Source: Brassica napus (lineage: Eukaryota > Streptophyta > Magnoliopsida > Brassicales > Brassicaceae). From it: DNA of 64,000 bases. Location of the stretch: the NCBI RefSeq assembly GCF_020379485.1, contig NC_063439.1, positions 10,270,466 through 10,334,465 of the forward strand. Reading direction: 5' to 3'. Under the pieces are notes generated by a model that did not search any database, was not told the origin of the DNA, and saw nothing but the letters and a program-made list of their open reading frames with translations. Made by a program: the position numbers and the translations under genes. Below, one piece after another: positions 10,463 through 22,472 of the stretch. Numbering within the stretch: position 1 is the first letter of the stretch; each line of letters opens with the position of its first letter.

Positions 10463-13400
10463 ATGGCTGAATCAGCAAAGCAACACATTGATCGCATTCG
10501 CAGGACTAAGTTTTCTATCGGTGGAGACGAGAATCCGTTGACGGAAGATCTTCATCAGGCTGTGAAGAATCTCTCAGCTGAGCTCTATGCCAAGGATGTT
10601 CACTTCCTCATGGAGCTTATCCAAGTAAGCATTCTGCTGGATGTAGAAACCATGTTTCTTGTATTTTTTTTTTTTTTTTGTCAAAGGAGTTAAATGTTTC
10701 TTTGGCTTCCAGAACGCTGAGGATAATGAGTACCCGGAAGGTGTGGATCCATCTCTTGAATTTGTGATTACATCTGATGACATCACAGCCACTGGAGCTC
10801 CAGCGACTCTCCTTATCTTCAACAACGAGAAGGGCTTTTCAGACAAGAACATAGAATCCATTTGCAGTGTTGGAAGGTCCACCAAGAAAGGCAACCGAAA
10901 ACGCGGTTACATTGGAGAGAAAGGTACCATAAGACCTCAAATACAAAACTCAACTTTCAAAAGACCCTTGTCCTTACATATGTGTGTTCTGTTTCAATCT
11001 TTGGCAGGAATTGGATTCAAGAGTGTGTTTCTGATTACTTCTCAGCCTTATATTTTCAGCAACGGGTATCAGATTAGATTCAACGAGGCACCTTGCAGCC
11101 ACTGCAGCCTTGGTTACATTGTTCCCGAGTGGGTTGACCAACATCCTTCTCTTGTCGACATACAAAGGATCTACGGTTCAGGTTCTTCTCTTCCGACCAC
11201 AACCATCATCTTACCACTAAAGAGTGACAAAGTAGACCCGGTGAAAGAACAGCTCTCTAATGTTCACCCTGAGGTTCTCTTGTTCCTTTCCAAGATCAAG
11301 AACCTATCTATCAGAGAACACTGCCAAGATCCTAACCTCAGCACAGTGAACTCCATCGGTATCATAACCGAGACGGATTTCATGACGAGGAAGAGCATTG
11401 ACGCTGAGTCTTACACAATCCATCTCTCTGCTAGTGAAACAGACACAGAGAAGCAATGCAGTTACTACATGTGGAGACAAAAGTTCCCAGTGAAAAACGA
11501 GAACCGTGTTGAAAGAAGAACCGAAGTCCAAGATTGGGTGATAACTTTAGCCTTTCCATTAGGAGAGCGTCTTAGCCGTGGAAACACCTCTCCTGGCATC
11601 TATGCCTTTCTTCCTACGGAGATGATAACAAACTTCCCATTCATCATCCAAGCAGATTTCATCCTTGCGTCATCAAGAGAAATTATACTACTTGATGATA
11701 TATGGAACCAAGGGATTCTCAGCTGTGTTCCGTTAGCTTTTGTGAACGCATTCACCACCTTGGTGAAAAAGACCGATGCTCCTATCTCTAGCTTGCTGTC
11801 TACTTTTAGGTTCTTGCCTGTAACACAATCTAGCTACGCTAAGCTAAACATTGTTAGAGATTCCATCAGGGAGAGAATCTGCGCTGAGGAGATTGTGCCG
11901 AGCGTGTCACATTTAGGACAGAAGTTCTTTCACAAACCATGTGAAGTTGGTCGGCTCATCCCTGCTTTTTCGGACATCTTGGAGAAAGCGAGGAGAGAAG
12001 GCGCAGGGTTAAAGAACATATCATCACATGGAGTCTACATTTTGGATTCTTCTTTTGACAAAAAAGAGAATGACTCCGTTCTAGACTTCTTGTCTTTGAG
12101 AGAAGTCAGCAACGAATGGTACTCAAAATGCATTCAAGGGTGTGATCTCGTGACAAGTGTGTCAGAAAGCACCTACGTGGAGATCCTTCTCTTCGTAGCT
12201 CAGAACTGGGAGCCAAGATTCAAGAACACAAACATGGTTAAGGTTCCTCTTATCAAGTACCACGTTCAGAAGGGAGCGAGTCTTCTTAGCAGCTTGGAAG
12301 ATCTCAGTCCTCGGACGTTATGTCTCGTTGCAGAGAAGAATCACTCGTGGTTACTCGATTGGAACGGTGAGTTTAGATGCATGTCTGATTATGTTTTTCT
12401 GCCACAAGCAACAAAGAAAGCGTTGAATGCATCACGCTCTACTAATATGGAAGTAATACGTAACTGGCTTGGAGAGAAGATTACTTTGATGGATCTTAGT
12501 GTCTCTCTATACGCACAATGTCTCTTGCGTAGTCTTAAGAAAGACAACAGGCTTGTGGTGGCATACGCACACTTTCTGCATCACTCAATCACCAAGGGGT
12601 TTCTATCAGATGAGGAGGCTAAGAAATGTTGCGAAGAGATGCCGCTTGTGGACAACTATGGGAATGTTAAGACGAGTACCTTCGGTGTTCTTGTTCCTGC
12701 TAGTGCAGGTAAATGGGTTAGCTTAATAACCGGGTCGAATCCTTGGAGGCAGGACGGTTATATAGAGCTTTGGGAAGAGTATATGACGTCTGGTATGTTC
12801 GCCGGTGTTCGGTCTAAACAGAGAGAGCTTCTTGGGTTCTTGAAAGAATATGCTAAAGCTGGAGATGTACCTGAAGTAGCACCACCGAATGCTGCTCTAC
12901 CTGCCTTGTCTGGAGCTCTTCAGAAACAGAATGTTTTTCTTCTTTTGGAGTGGATTAATAGTCATAGAAACTCTCTTCCTCCAAAGTTTATTGATTCAGT
13001 TAAAGGAGGAAGCTGGCTGAGAACTAAGATGAATGGAAGCTATGATTATCGCCCGCCTTGTCAGTCTTTTTACCATACTGCATCATGGGGAGGCGTTCTG
13101 AAGAAGGGATCAGTTCTTGTGGATGTTCCACTTGTTGATAGGAGCTTCTACGGTAAGAAGATTGAGAGCTACACAGAGGAGCTGAAAACTGCTGGTGTTA
13201 TGTTTGAGTTTAGTGAAGCATGTGCGTTTGTTGGTGACCACCTCATGAGTTTAGCTGGGACCTCCTCGCTGTCAAGAGAGAATGTGTTTTCTATTCTTAA
13301 GTTCATCAGAAACTTGAGAGAGAAGCTCCTCTCACCTGATGATTTCGTCACATCCATCAAAGGCCGCCCTTGGCTGAAGACAAGTTCAGGTGACAGATCT

Positions 13401-15734
13401 CCAGAGGGAGCTGTTCTGTTCAGTGAAGAGTGGAAAGCTGCCTCTCTGATAAGTGAGATTCCGTTTGTTGATGGAGACGTCTACGGTGAATCTGAGATCA
13501 GTGGGTTCAAGGAAGAGCTGAAGCTGCTAGGGGTTGTGGTTGAGTTTCCTAACAATCACGGTCTCATAGTCTCTCATTTGAAGCCTGAAAAGCTGAACTA
13601 TCTTACAGCAGATGCAATGATCTTACTACTTGAGTGCATACGTAACCTGACTTCTCAGCATCTGGTTGATTCCTTAAGAAGCTCTCAGTGCCTGAAGACA
13701 AAAGGAGGCTACAAGTCACCTGCTGAATGTTTCATATCTGATCCTGACCAGACTTTCTTTCTGACAGTCTTTGATGATGTCTTCCCTTTAGTCGATGATA
13801 GTTTCTATGGAAGCAGAATCAGTTCCTACAAAAAGGAGCTAGAGCAGATTGGTGTTGTGGTTCAGGTTGAAGAAGCTGTGAAAGCGTTTGTGAGAACATT
13901 CAAGCAGAAAGCTACCTCAACTTCTCTAACACGAGAGAACGCTTTGTCACTTCTGTCTTTCTACAAGAAAATGATGGGAAGTGATCACAAGTTTCCTGAA
14001 GAAGTTATGAAAAGCTACACAGAGTTACAATGGCTGCAAACAACACTCGGCGACTTCCGCGCACCAAAGGAGTGCATTCTCTTTTGTTCAGAGTGGGAGC
14101 CTCTCCGTCTTATAGCCAATCTCCCCTTTATAGATGATACCACAAAGTGGTACGGCAAGAGTATACACAGCTACAAGAAAGAGCTAAGGAGCTTAGGAGT
14201 CACTGTTGAGCTGAAACAAGGCGTGAACCATTTGGTTAGCTCTTTAAGTCTCCCTGATGAGTCTAGTAGCATCACTCCTTCAAGTGTTCTGTCTCTTCTT
14301 GAGTGCGTCACGTTCTTGATTGAGGATGGTAGAAAACTCACTCAGGAGTTTCTAGACAAGGTCTCTGTCAGATGGTTGAAGACACAAGCTGGTTACAACA
14401 GTCCTAAAGAGTGTCTTTGGTTTGATAAAAGCTGGGAACTAGAGCCTTGTGATGGTCCCTTCATCGATGAAAAGTATTATGGCTCTAAGCTTAAGTCTTT
14501 CAAGAGAGAGCTTATTGAGGTTGGAGTTGTTGACGATCCAGACAAAGCTAGCCAGTTGCTTGCTACACACGTTTATACTCATTCTGATTCTGATGCAGTT
14601 TCCCGGATATATAGATTTCTCAGTAAAACTGAATGGAAACAAGAGAAAGACTCGTCGTCTTCTTCAGGCAGGATTTGGATTCCGAGAGATGAGAAATGGG
14701 CAGATGTTTCTAGCTGCGTGGTCAGTGATAAAGACAAGCTCTTTGGATCACACCTAAACGTTCTTGAAAACCATTACAAGAGTTATGACCTTCTTGTCTT
14801 CTTCTCATCTGCATTTAACGTGAGAATAACGCCATCTGTTGAAGATTACTGTGCTTTGTGGAAAGACTGGGAGAGAACAAAGGAAAGATTGTCAAACCAC
14901 GAGTGCTGTGCGTTCTGGAGCTTCCTTGTGCGACACGGTATATCTGAGGACTTACTCTCTGAATCCTTCTCTCGTTTGCCAGTTAAGACAACAGATAGCA
15001 GCAATGATGAAGAAGGAATCTTGTTGTCTAGCAAAAGCGACGTGTTCATAGCTGATGACTTGCTCTTGAAGGATCTTTTCATTGACTCCCCTGTTTTTGT
15101 ATGGTACCCAACTCCAAGCAACCCTAGATTGTCACAAACTAAGCTTATGGAGCTTTACAGGAAAATAGGAGTCAAAGACATCTCTAAATGCGTGGAGACT
15201 GCAGAAGCTAAGTTAACCGACCGAACCAAAGTCAAGAAGCAAGAGAAGAGTCTGATCGGACCAGGGCTAGTGAGGCTGGTTCTAGGGTTTCTATCTGATC
15301 CATCTCTTGAGATAGAAGCTGAGGAACGTTCAAGAATCATAGAAAGTCTTGTTAGCCTCAGTGTTCTCCAAACTCCGGAGACGATCTCAACGGATTACAC
15401 GCTGACACTACCGTCAAAGGGAGAGAAGCTGGTGGCAAAAGCTAAGAAGGTGATGAGGTGGGAGAGAGAGGAAGGAGTTGTGTATGCAGAGAAGATGAAG
15501 AAAAGTTGCGGGAAAAGAAAGGTTTTGGAGCACGCCACGTGTTTCGCTGAGGTGATTGCTAAGGGAGTGATGAGTGGTAGAGAAGATCTTATTGAAAGGC
15601 TATCAGAGCTAGTGAAGATGGCTTACTTGGTTGAGTTTGACGAAGAGGCGTTAGAGTTTCTTATGAAGTCCAAGAACCTTGAGGTCTATGAAGAAGATGA
15701 GAAGCTAATCTCAGATGCCTTCTCCCTCAAGTAA
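10463..15734 (+). CDS. NO VEIN-like protein with HATPase domain
   Basis: Three exons by GT/AG and frame: 10463-10624, 10713-10923, 11008-15734, giving 1699 residues. The second intron (84 bases) has no stop and keeps frame, so a single long reading frame also runs through it; splicing restores the motif GEKGIGFKSV. The N-terminal ~250 residues form a GHKL (gyrase/Hsp90/sacsin-like) ATPase: LIQNAEDNEY with Asn55, GFSDKNIESICSVGRSTK near 95-111, and GEKGIGFKSV near 122-131. Residues ~785-1310 hold five repeats of ~105 residues with a P-(L/F)-(V/I)-D...YG...SY..EL...GV core. This matches the Arabidopsis NOV family (At3g48770 type by memory). NOV itself acts in leaf vein patterning and auxin responses; the role of this paralogue is unknown to me. 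It converges on the S-acyltransferase gene 190 bases away. Start chosen because MAESAKQHIDRIRRTKFSIG is the family N-terminus. Confidence 0.9.
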
Positions 15735-15924
15735 AACTATTGTCAGATGCTTTCTTGTTTGGTCCAAACTCCAAACAGTCATTTTAAGAGCTTTTTTTCT
15801 TCAAATTAAAACATTTACTTTACACAAACTCGTTACAATGAGGTAAACAAACCTGAATGAATCACAATCTTGTTTGATCTTCTTCAACCTTTTTAAATAT
15901 AGTGTAATTTGCTTAAACCGGACA

Positions 15925-18501
15925 CTATAACCGTCCTATACCAGTACCGGTTCTGCTTCTAACTGTTGCTGCATCAGATAGTAAATCTCTGGAAGCATCA
16001 ATGCCTGAAGACTCAACATCTCTGGTTCTTAAATCTTCGTTAACACGGCCTGATAACTCCCAGCTACCTCCTCTCCTTCCCCTGCTAGACTCTCTGGAAT
16101 GCATAATCCCACGTCCTTCGGTCTCTTCTGGTGGAAGCATTCTGCTCAAATCCCGCGATGTAACCGATGTCTCCATGTCCTTGTCCATGTCACCGAGCTC
16201 TTCATCCACTGTCTCGTGCCACACCGGTTTTCTCCCCATCTCTATATCCTGGGAAACTTTCTGCAAGCTCGGGCTCGACATGGCTCCGTTAACTATCCGT
16301 GGTGGGATCACTGGCTCCTTCGATACCTTTGCTCTGAAACTGTTCTTAGATGAAGCAACGCTTGTGCAGAACACCTCCATGAAGTTCCCAAGTATCCCCT
16401 TGTTGAAAGGGTTCTCGTGTCTATCATAACGATACCTAAAGTTTTCGTAAGTCGACTGCAATAACATGAAACAACAGTTAACAAGCAGCTTACTTTATCC
16501 AACGGTCTCAGCGTGTGTATAGTGAAGCAAGGGGGCTTACTTGATTGGTGCTCATTAGGTACAAGTGGAAACCGGTAAGGCCACCAACGAACCAGACACA
16601 GATGAAAGTGTAGATTATAAGCGCGATGGAAGCAGGTGTCTTGATTAGCGACTTCCAGATGCTTATCTTCTCACCATCCATTATGCGTTTAACGTAAATC
16701 CAGCAAAAGACATGGACATAAACGCAGAGAAGAGCCGAGCATAATATAAACATGAAGTAGAACCTGTAGTTTCTCTACATTTAAAAAAAAAATTAAACTG
16801 TTTAGTGTCTCTTGAAATGATTAAAAAAAAAAGAGGTAACAAAGGATTCATTTACCAATCCAATGCATTGACCAAGCCAAGGACAGTGGTGATCAAATTT
16901 CTCAACGCAGTTGTTGCATATGGAGCAGTGAGAAGCACGAGGAGGTCTGTAAAGCATGCACGTGTCACAGTATTTGATCTTCACAGTGATTCCATTAACA
17001 ATCATGTCTTTTGTCCGAGGCAACCGGCTCTGAGTAGGAGTATGAGCAAGGCGCGGTTCTCCACCAATCTCAATACCTTCAGGTTCAGGAGGATATAGAT
17101 TACGAGGTATGATTCCTGGGTCTCTCCCCGAGGTTACAAGAAGAAATATAAGATCCTGTGGAGACACACAAAGATGGAAACTTATCATCAAGATGCATGT
17201 GTGTAAGCAGTAGCAGAAGAGGGAAGAAACGTCGTTCAACTCACTAATAAGTTGAGACCAATGGCGACGGCTAATACAGATACTCCTCTGTGGTGAGGGA
17301 AGTCATCAACAAATTTTCTGCCGACGAAAACACAGAAGATAATGACAGGAGCTGTAATCAAGAAGATGGTGATGAGTATGGATCGAGCATCGGGCCCAAA
17401 CACGAGCCTTCCTCCAAAGAAGAACACCTGGAGAAACAAAACAGGATTCATTAAAGATAAGTAAAATATCAACAGTGTTACAATCTGATAAAACTTATAT
17501 GTAAACCAAAAGGGTAAGCCAAGTAGGAATTCAAATTCAAGATTAAGAGCAAAAGGATAACTTTTCTGGAAAAAGTCAAACATAAAGGGTGCAACTGGAA
17601 TGCTATTTTGTGGAATAAAACTCTTTGGAATGGATTATTCCACATGTTTCCATAAAATGTTTACCAGTTACCATGAAAACGTTTTAGAAACAATTCCATA
17701 TATTCCATTTTTGGAATGGAACAAAAAAACAAATCCTTTGTAAATGTTGTTCCTTTTATTCAGGATCATAATCCTTCGTGAATGAATGGAAAATCATTCC
17801 AAAAATATTTTCAGTTTTTATTCCATTTAATCTATCATTCCATTTTTTCTTATTCCAAAAATAATCATTCCTTTAATTCATAATATTCCTTATATGAATA
17901 ACCAGTTACACCCAAAGGGTGCAACTGGAATGCTATTTTGTGGAATAAAACTCTTTGGAATGGATTATTCCACATGTTTTCATAAAATGTTTACCAGTTA
18001 CCATGAAAACGTTTTAGAAACAATTCCATATATTCCATTTTTGGAATGGAACAAAAAAACAAATCCTTTGTAAATGTTGTTCCTTTTATTCAGGATCATA
18101 ATCCTTCGTGAATGAATGGAAAATCATTCCAAAAATATTTTCAGTTTTTATTCCATTTAATCTATCATTCCATTTTTTCTTATTCCAAAAATAATCATTC
18201 CTTTAATTCATAATATTCCTTATATGAATAACCAGTTACACCCAAAGTTGTAAACTTGCTCAAGAATGAAGGGACCCAGAAGACACAAAGAAGATAGTGA
18301 TAAACTTCAGGGTAAGGATTTGGATTCAGATCTAAGATAAAGTCCTTAAATCTGCTGACCAAGAAAGCAAAGAGATAAAAGAGAAAAGCTCACGTTATTG
18401 CCTTTCCAACCCTTATACGTTCTGATCATCTCATCTCCGCCGCCGCCGCCGCTTGAACTCGGAGCTCCCGGACGACGATCTGACGGCTGCAACTCTAACA
18501 T
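15925..18501 (-). CDS. PAT05: DHHC protein S-acyltransferase 5
   Basis: Five exons on the minus strand: 18501-18394, 17427-17245, 17155-16856, 16774-16541, 16455-15925, all joining in phase 0, for 451 residues. The protein is a palmitoyltransferase that attaches acyl chains to cysteines of membrane-associated proteins. It has two N-terminal membrane segments (about residues 48-68 and 78-105), the Cys-rich domain with [20 protein letters not shown], the catalytic Asp185-His-His-Cys188, TTxE-region-like [15 protein letters not shown] at the exon 4/5 join, and two further membrane segments in exon 4. The soluble C-terminal tail (about 276-451) is Ser/Arg/Glu-rich. The N-terminus has a short Gly run (GGGGG) before [14 protein letters not shown]. 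The sequence agrees closely with what I remember of Arabidopsis At3g48760. No lesion seen. Intron 1 (966 bp) is enlarged by two tandem MITE copies. ATG at 18501 is the first in frame that gives the expected length. Confidence 0.93.
17587..17913. mobile_element. MITE copy 1 in PAT05 intron 1
   Basis: A 327-bp element with imperfect 12-base terminal inverted repeats, GGGTGCAACTGG at the left and CCAGTTACACCC at the right. AAA flanks it on both sides. The interior is rich in GGAATG/CATTCC motifs and non-coding. A 3-base target site with a GGG start suggests PIF/Harbinger-type mobilisation, but this is inference. Confidence 0.8.
17917..18243. mobile_element. MITE copy 2 in PAT05 intron 1
   Basis: Same 327-bp element as the preceding copy, separated by a single shared AAA and again followed by AAA. 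I see one base difference between the copies (TGTTTCC versus TGTTTTC in the first 60-70 bases). Exact 330-base period. Confidence 0.85.
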
Positions 18502-19954
18502 CGGAAGCCAGAAAAAGTCTCCTTTTCTTTTTTGGGGGTTACAATGGCGTTTGTTTGTTTGTTTGAAAAATGAAATAATTATTGAGAGAGAAATGAGAGG
18601 ACTCTGCTTGGTCGTCCCTTAAGTCACCTTTCCCTTTTTACCAGTCAACTAATTTCAATCAATCCCGTTTTAATTAGTAGTAATATTACTTTATTGCGAT
18701 GTTTTGCTTTTTCTTTGTCGGCTAATGGATTTGTTTTTGTTTCTGTTACAAATTAACGGCTGTGTTATAATTTTTATTAAATCATTGAGTAAATACTAAT
18801 GGATAATTATATTCAGATACATCAAAAATATTCATTTTGATCTCCCAATTTTAAATGATTTAACTATTTATTATGTTTTTGTTTTTCTTTTTGTCGGCTA
18901 ATGTGAATTATTATATTCAAGGCAGCTGACATACAAATAATATTCACCTTGATCTCTAAATTTTAAATATTTAATATATTTAATATTTATTCCTAAATCA
19001 TATAGATAGATAAAATATTTTCCTTTAAACTATAATTGTTTCAAAAATTGTAAATTTCAAGATCGTTTCTAATTATAGTGAAAATAAATTGGATAGTTGA
19101 ATAAATCGTTCTTAAACTTTTGTGAGCTACAATGTGCATGTGGATTAGATACTGAATGGTAAACATAATTATAGAACAACTTGCACCTGTTTACAAAGGT
19201 ATCTTTGTATATCGTAGTTGCTGATTGATTAATTATCACCACTTATTATGTCAACATTTGGATGCTTATCAGACTATGTATGATCTGTCATCTTTCATTT
19301 TAATTTCTATTGAATTCACATTTGAATACAGGCCAACCAGCCATACAATGTATAATCCAATACGTGTTGAAGAGTTCTCGTCAATTTTGGTCTCTTTTGT
19401 TGGACCCTCTTCTTGTTGAGTTTTAACTAAAAACAAAACAAAACGAAAAGCTACTCTTTTGTACCAATTCAAAAGAACAAAAATGCAATATTGTGAAAAA
19501 GTATATTGTATTTGTTTGAAATATCTCTTTCAAATCATGTGGGATCAAAATCTATATATAAAACTAAAATGACGCAGACAACTCATTTCCCCTTGTATTT
19601 TCTCTGGTCTTCACGCTGGCCATAAGCCATGAACTTTCATTAGCCGGCCTACTCGAAAAACAATTCTTAAAATATTTTAAAATTCTATAGTTTACAATTT
19701 CTCTAGTTTTTTTTTTACTCGAAGATATTAAAAGTAGAGTTTTGCAATTTATGGAAAAGCAAAAAATTACACGGAGACATACTTTTCTATTGTCCGTTAA
19801 CATCTACACATATTTTATACTTGTCAAATATTTTCATTGAATAAATTGACCAAAAATCTTTTCTAACTTAAACCATAAAAATTATTTTGATATTAGTACT
19901 TACCCATCGAATTTTGAAAAGCGCAGACGGCTGAGTTTCTCTTTTAACCTATAA
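18502..19954. other. Upstream region of PAT05 and spacer
   Basis: Contains the presumed promoter of the S-acyltransferase gene and AT-rich DNA. A diverged direct duplication is seen at about 18700-18850 and 18876-18990. No gene is supported. Confidence 0.5.
18700..18990 (+). repeat. Diverged direct duplication
   Basis: Two blocks start with TTGTCGGCTAATG (18717 and 18893) and share, in order, a TTATATTCA stretch, an AATATTCA..TTGATCTC stretch and an ATTTTAAAT stretch. The period is about 176 bases. Non-coding. Confidence 0.6.
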
Positions 19955-20645
19955 CTAGAACTTGATCCGCGCCTTCGCACGTGTGCTTAATTTAATTTGT
20001 GTTTAACATAAAATCATAAACCATTGGTTTAATAAAAAAAAATTCATACATATAGAATAGTATATATTATTTAATAATATAGATGTTTGATAATAATTGT
20101 TTTAATTTATACATAATATTATATTATTTTTTTATAACTTAATGCAATTTGATGTAATTGTACTATTCATATATTGATATGTTGTTTTTTTGTGAATTTA
20201 TTTTCAAAAGAAAAAAACATACCTAAAATTTTAATTTTTGCATTAGTTTTCTATGAATTATCTTTAATTTTATGATATTTTGTTTTTTTGAAAATTGAAT
20301 TCTCGAATTTTTTATATTTGATTAAACTAAATAAATTAATGATATATTTAAAATTCTTTTATATAATATATACTATATATTTCAGTTGTGTTTTTATTTT
20401 CACTATGAAGAAACAACAACCATTGTTATTAATTAATTTAAATTGATTTTAAATGTAGTTGCAGAATCTGTAAATAAAAAAAAAATACAAAAAGGAAATA
20501 TGTCATTTATTATAAATGCAATGATTAAATATGTAAATAAAAGAAAGTAATAAATCTGCTATCTATGTTTCCAAACAATTATCATTTATTTTTTTATCCT
20601 TATTTCTAAACAGTATTAAAGGTATTTCAGTTTTAATAATATAGA
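19955..20645 (-). mobile_element. Short non-autonomous Helitron, minus strand
   Basis: On the minus strand it begins after a host A with TCTATATTATTAAAACTGAA (20645 downward) and ends with a GTGCGAAGGCGCGG hairpin region, ATCAAGTTCTAG and a host T (19954). The interior of about 0.69 kb is AT-rich and non-coding. Confidence 0.75.
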
Positions 20646-20656
20646 TTAACCATCAA

Positions 20657-20899
20657 ATGACACATTCACTCACTCTTTCTTTTCAGCCAAAATTTGAAGG
20701 TCTCTATCCCATTGCATATGGTTACGCCGGTAAAGGCAGAAGCGGCAGTAGAGGAGGTGGAGGATTGGTTACGGTGGTTGAGGTCAAGCTAGTGGTAGGG
20801 GCGGGCAGTCATGGAGGTAGTGAAGGATCAGGAGGTGGAGGGTTTTATAGTGGTGGTTCTTACGGAAGTAGTGAAGGAGGAGGAGCTGGAGCTGGATGA
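20657..20899 (+). pseudogene. Glycine-rich protein fragment
   Basis: An open frame whose second half is almost only Gly and Ser with a few Tyr (GSRGGGG, SGGGGFYSGGSYGSSEGGG). A pyrimidine tract ending in CAG at 20686-20688 precedes PKFEGLYPIAYGYAGKG, so this could be an isolated exon of a cell-wall type glycine-rich protein. No signal peptide or other exon is seen. It lies just outside the Helitron end and is probably a relict. Confidence 0.3.
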
Positions 20900-20999
20900 G
20901 GAGATGATAAATCACGAGGAGAGGAGTAGACTCTTACAAGTCATGGATGGTTGCAGTTATAAGGCGGCAGCTCAAAGGCCATTTTTTTAACACTTGTTG

Positions 21000-21220
21000 C
21001 TTTGGTTGGGCGTGAAAAAAGGTCTTTTGACTTGGATTGGGAGCTTAAGAACATGATGGTAAAAAACCGTCGACAACCTAATGTGGTTAATTTTATTACT
21101 TTCATCCATGAGATTTGTAAAGGTGTGAAGTTACAAGAGGCTAATAATTTTTTTGACGAGATCAAAGCAAGAGACATGGCTCCCAATAATGTCACTTATA
21201 AGACTTTGATTAATGGGTAG
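21000..21220 (+). pseudogene. Pentatricopeptide repeat fragment
   Basis: The frame encodes about 1.5 PPR units: QPNVVNFITFIHEICKGVKL followed by QEANNFFDEIKARDMAPNNV and TYKTLING, then a stop at 21218-21220. The Asn-Val-Val-x-Phe/Thr...Ala..(L/F)FDE(M/I)...P(N/D).VTY.TLI(N/D)G spacing is the P-class PPR motif, which binds RNA in organelles. No start region, targeting peptide or further repeats are present, so it is a remnant of an Rf-like or ordinary PPR gene. Confidence 0.7.
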
Positions 21221-22472
21221 CCAACTATTCTAAACTCAGCACACCCTCTGCAGTTCATCTCTTCTATCATCAATTGATAGTTTACGAATAACTAATTTTA
21301 AAAAACAATAATCCATAATCTCCAACACAGATTTTATATCGTTTTTAATATGTAGCATTACGTACAGACTAATATTTTCGCAAATGACTTACTCTCTATT
21401 ATTATGTGTTTTGTGAATATTAAGAAAGTATATTATAATTTAATTATGAACGTTATTTATATTAATTATTTTGAATAAATTTAAAATAATATTAATCAAT
21501 AAATTTGAATAACTTTTCGTTTAAATCTATTAATAATAAATAATAAAAATATTTAACCTATTTTTTAAAAATATTTATCTTTTTAAATAGGAGATAGTCC
21601 AGAGCAGATGAATTCATTTTCTTGTAATTATCAAGAGCATTAAGTTTAATACTTTAAGGAATTTTTCTTTCTCAATGGTTGGTGCTCGAAAAGTTTGATA
21701 GTGCTGTGAAGTTTGATAGTCAAGCTTGGCATCAGGTCTTCCCTTTTGAAACAAATTATAGGTGACTAGTTTTGTTTATGTCGTAGTTTGTGGTTTTTGG
21801 TGTGTTCTTTTGGTTTGCTTTGTGGATTTGAGACTTTGACGGTTTGAGATTTTTGGAGTTTCTGTTTTCTAGTGTGCGGTGCAGGATAGCTCTGATGTGG
21901 GTACCTACTTTTTCCGTCAGATTTGGTGAAGCGGGTTCAGGTGGGTTTGCGATTATTCTGTATTTTTGGCTCTTTTTTCTTTGTTCAATGGTCGTCTTTG
22001 TCGAAGGTCATATAAACTATGGCTAGTGGTTAAGCTCTAGTTTGTAAATATTTTTTTGTTAATTTATGGAGTTTGATGGTCTTGAGGCAGTATTGTATGG
22101 TGGCTTCTTAGTGTGTTGGGTTTGGGTCTCCAAACTTTACTCTAAGGACCGACAAACGTCTAATCTTTTCCATGTTTGTCTTTAGTAAGGTTTTGGTATT
22201 CAAACCTTGGGTTTACTGATGAATGATTGAGTGTGAAGCTTTGATTTTGTGATGTCGTGCCGTTCATTGAGTTTAAATCGATAGGTTTCTTTGGATCTCT
22301 GATAAGGAAATGTGGAGCTTTATTTACCTCAATTTTATTTGATCTATGAATAGTTCAATTGTCAACCGTGTTCTCCGTCAGCTGCTCGAGAGGAAATTTG
22401 TTTTCTCATTTTTTTTTTGTTCTTAAGTGGCATTTACTTGTGGTTCTCTGTCGAATCATATCTTGGACCTTT
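21221..22472. other. Spacer before CACTA element
   Basis: AT-rich to about 21650, then a G+T-rich part to 22470 with many TTTGG/TTGTG words but no conserved reading frame. It resembles non-coding retroposon DNA, but no poly(A) or target duplication could be matched. Confidence 0.35.

Noticed and set aside
10659..10712. Longer single-exon start for the NOV-like protein at 10659
   Set aside because: It begins with a Phe run encoded by an intron poly-T tract; the family N-terminus is supplied by the exon at 10463-10624 with proper splice sites.
17236..17583. 115-residue minus-strand frame beginning MFDFFQK
   Set aside because: Its first part is PAT05 intron 1; only 17245-17427 is exon, and the true first exon lies at 18394-18501.
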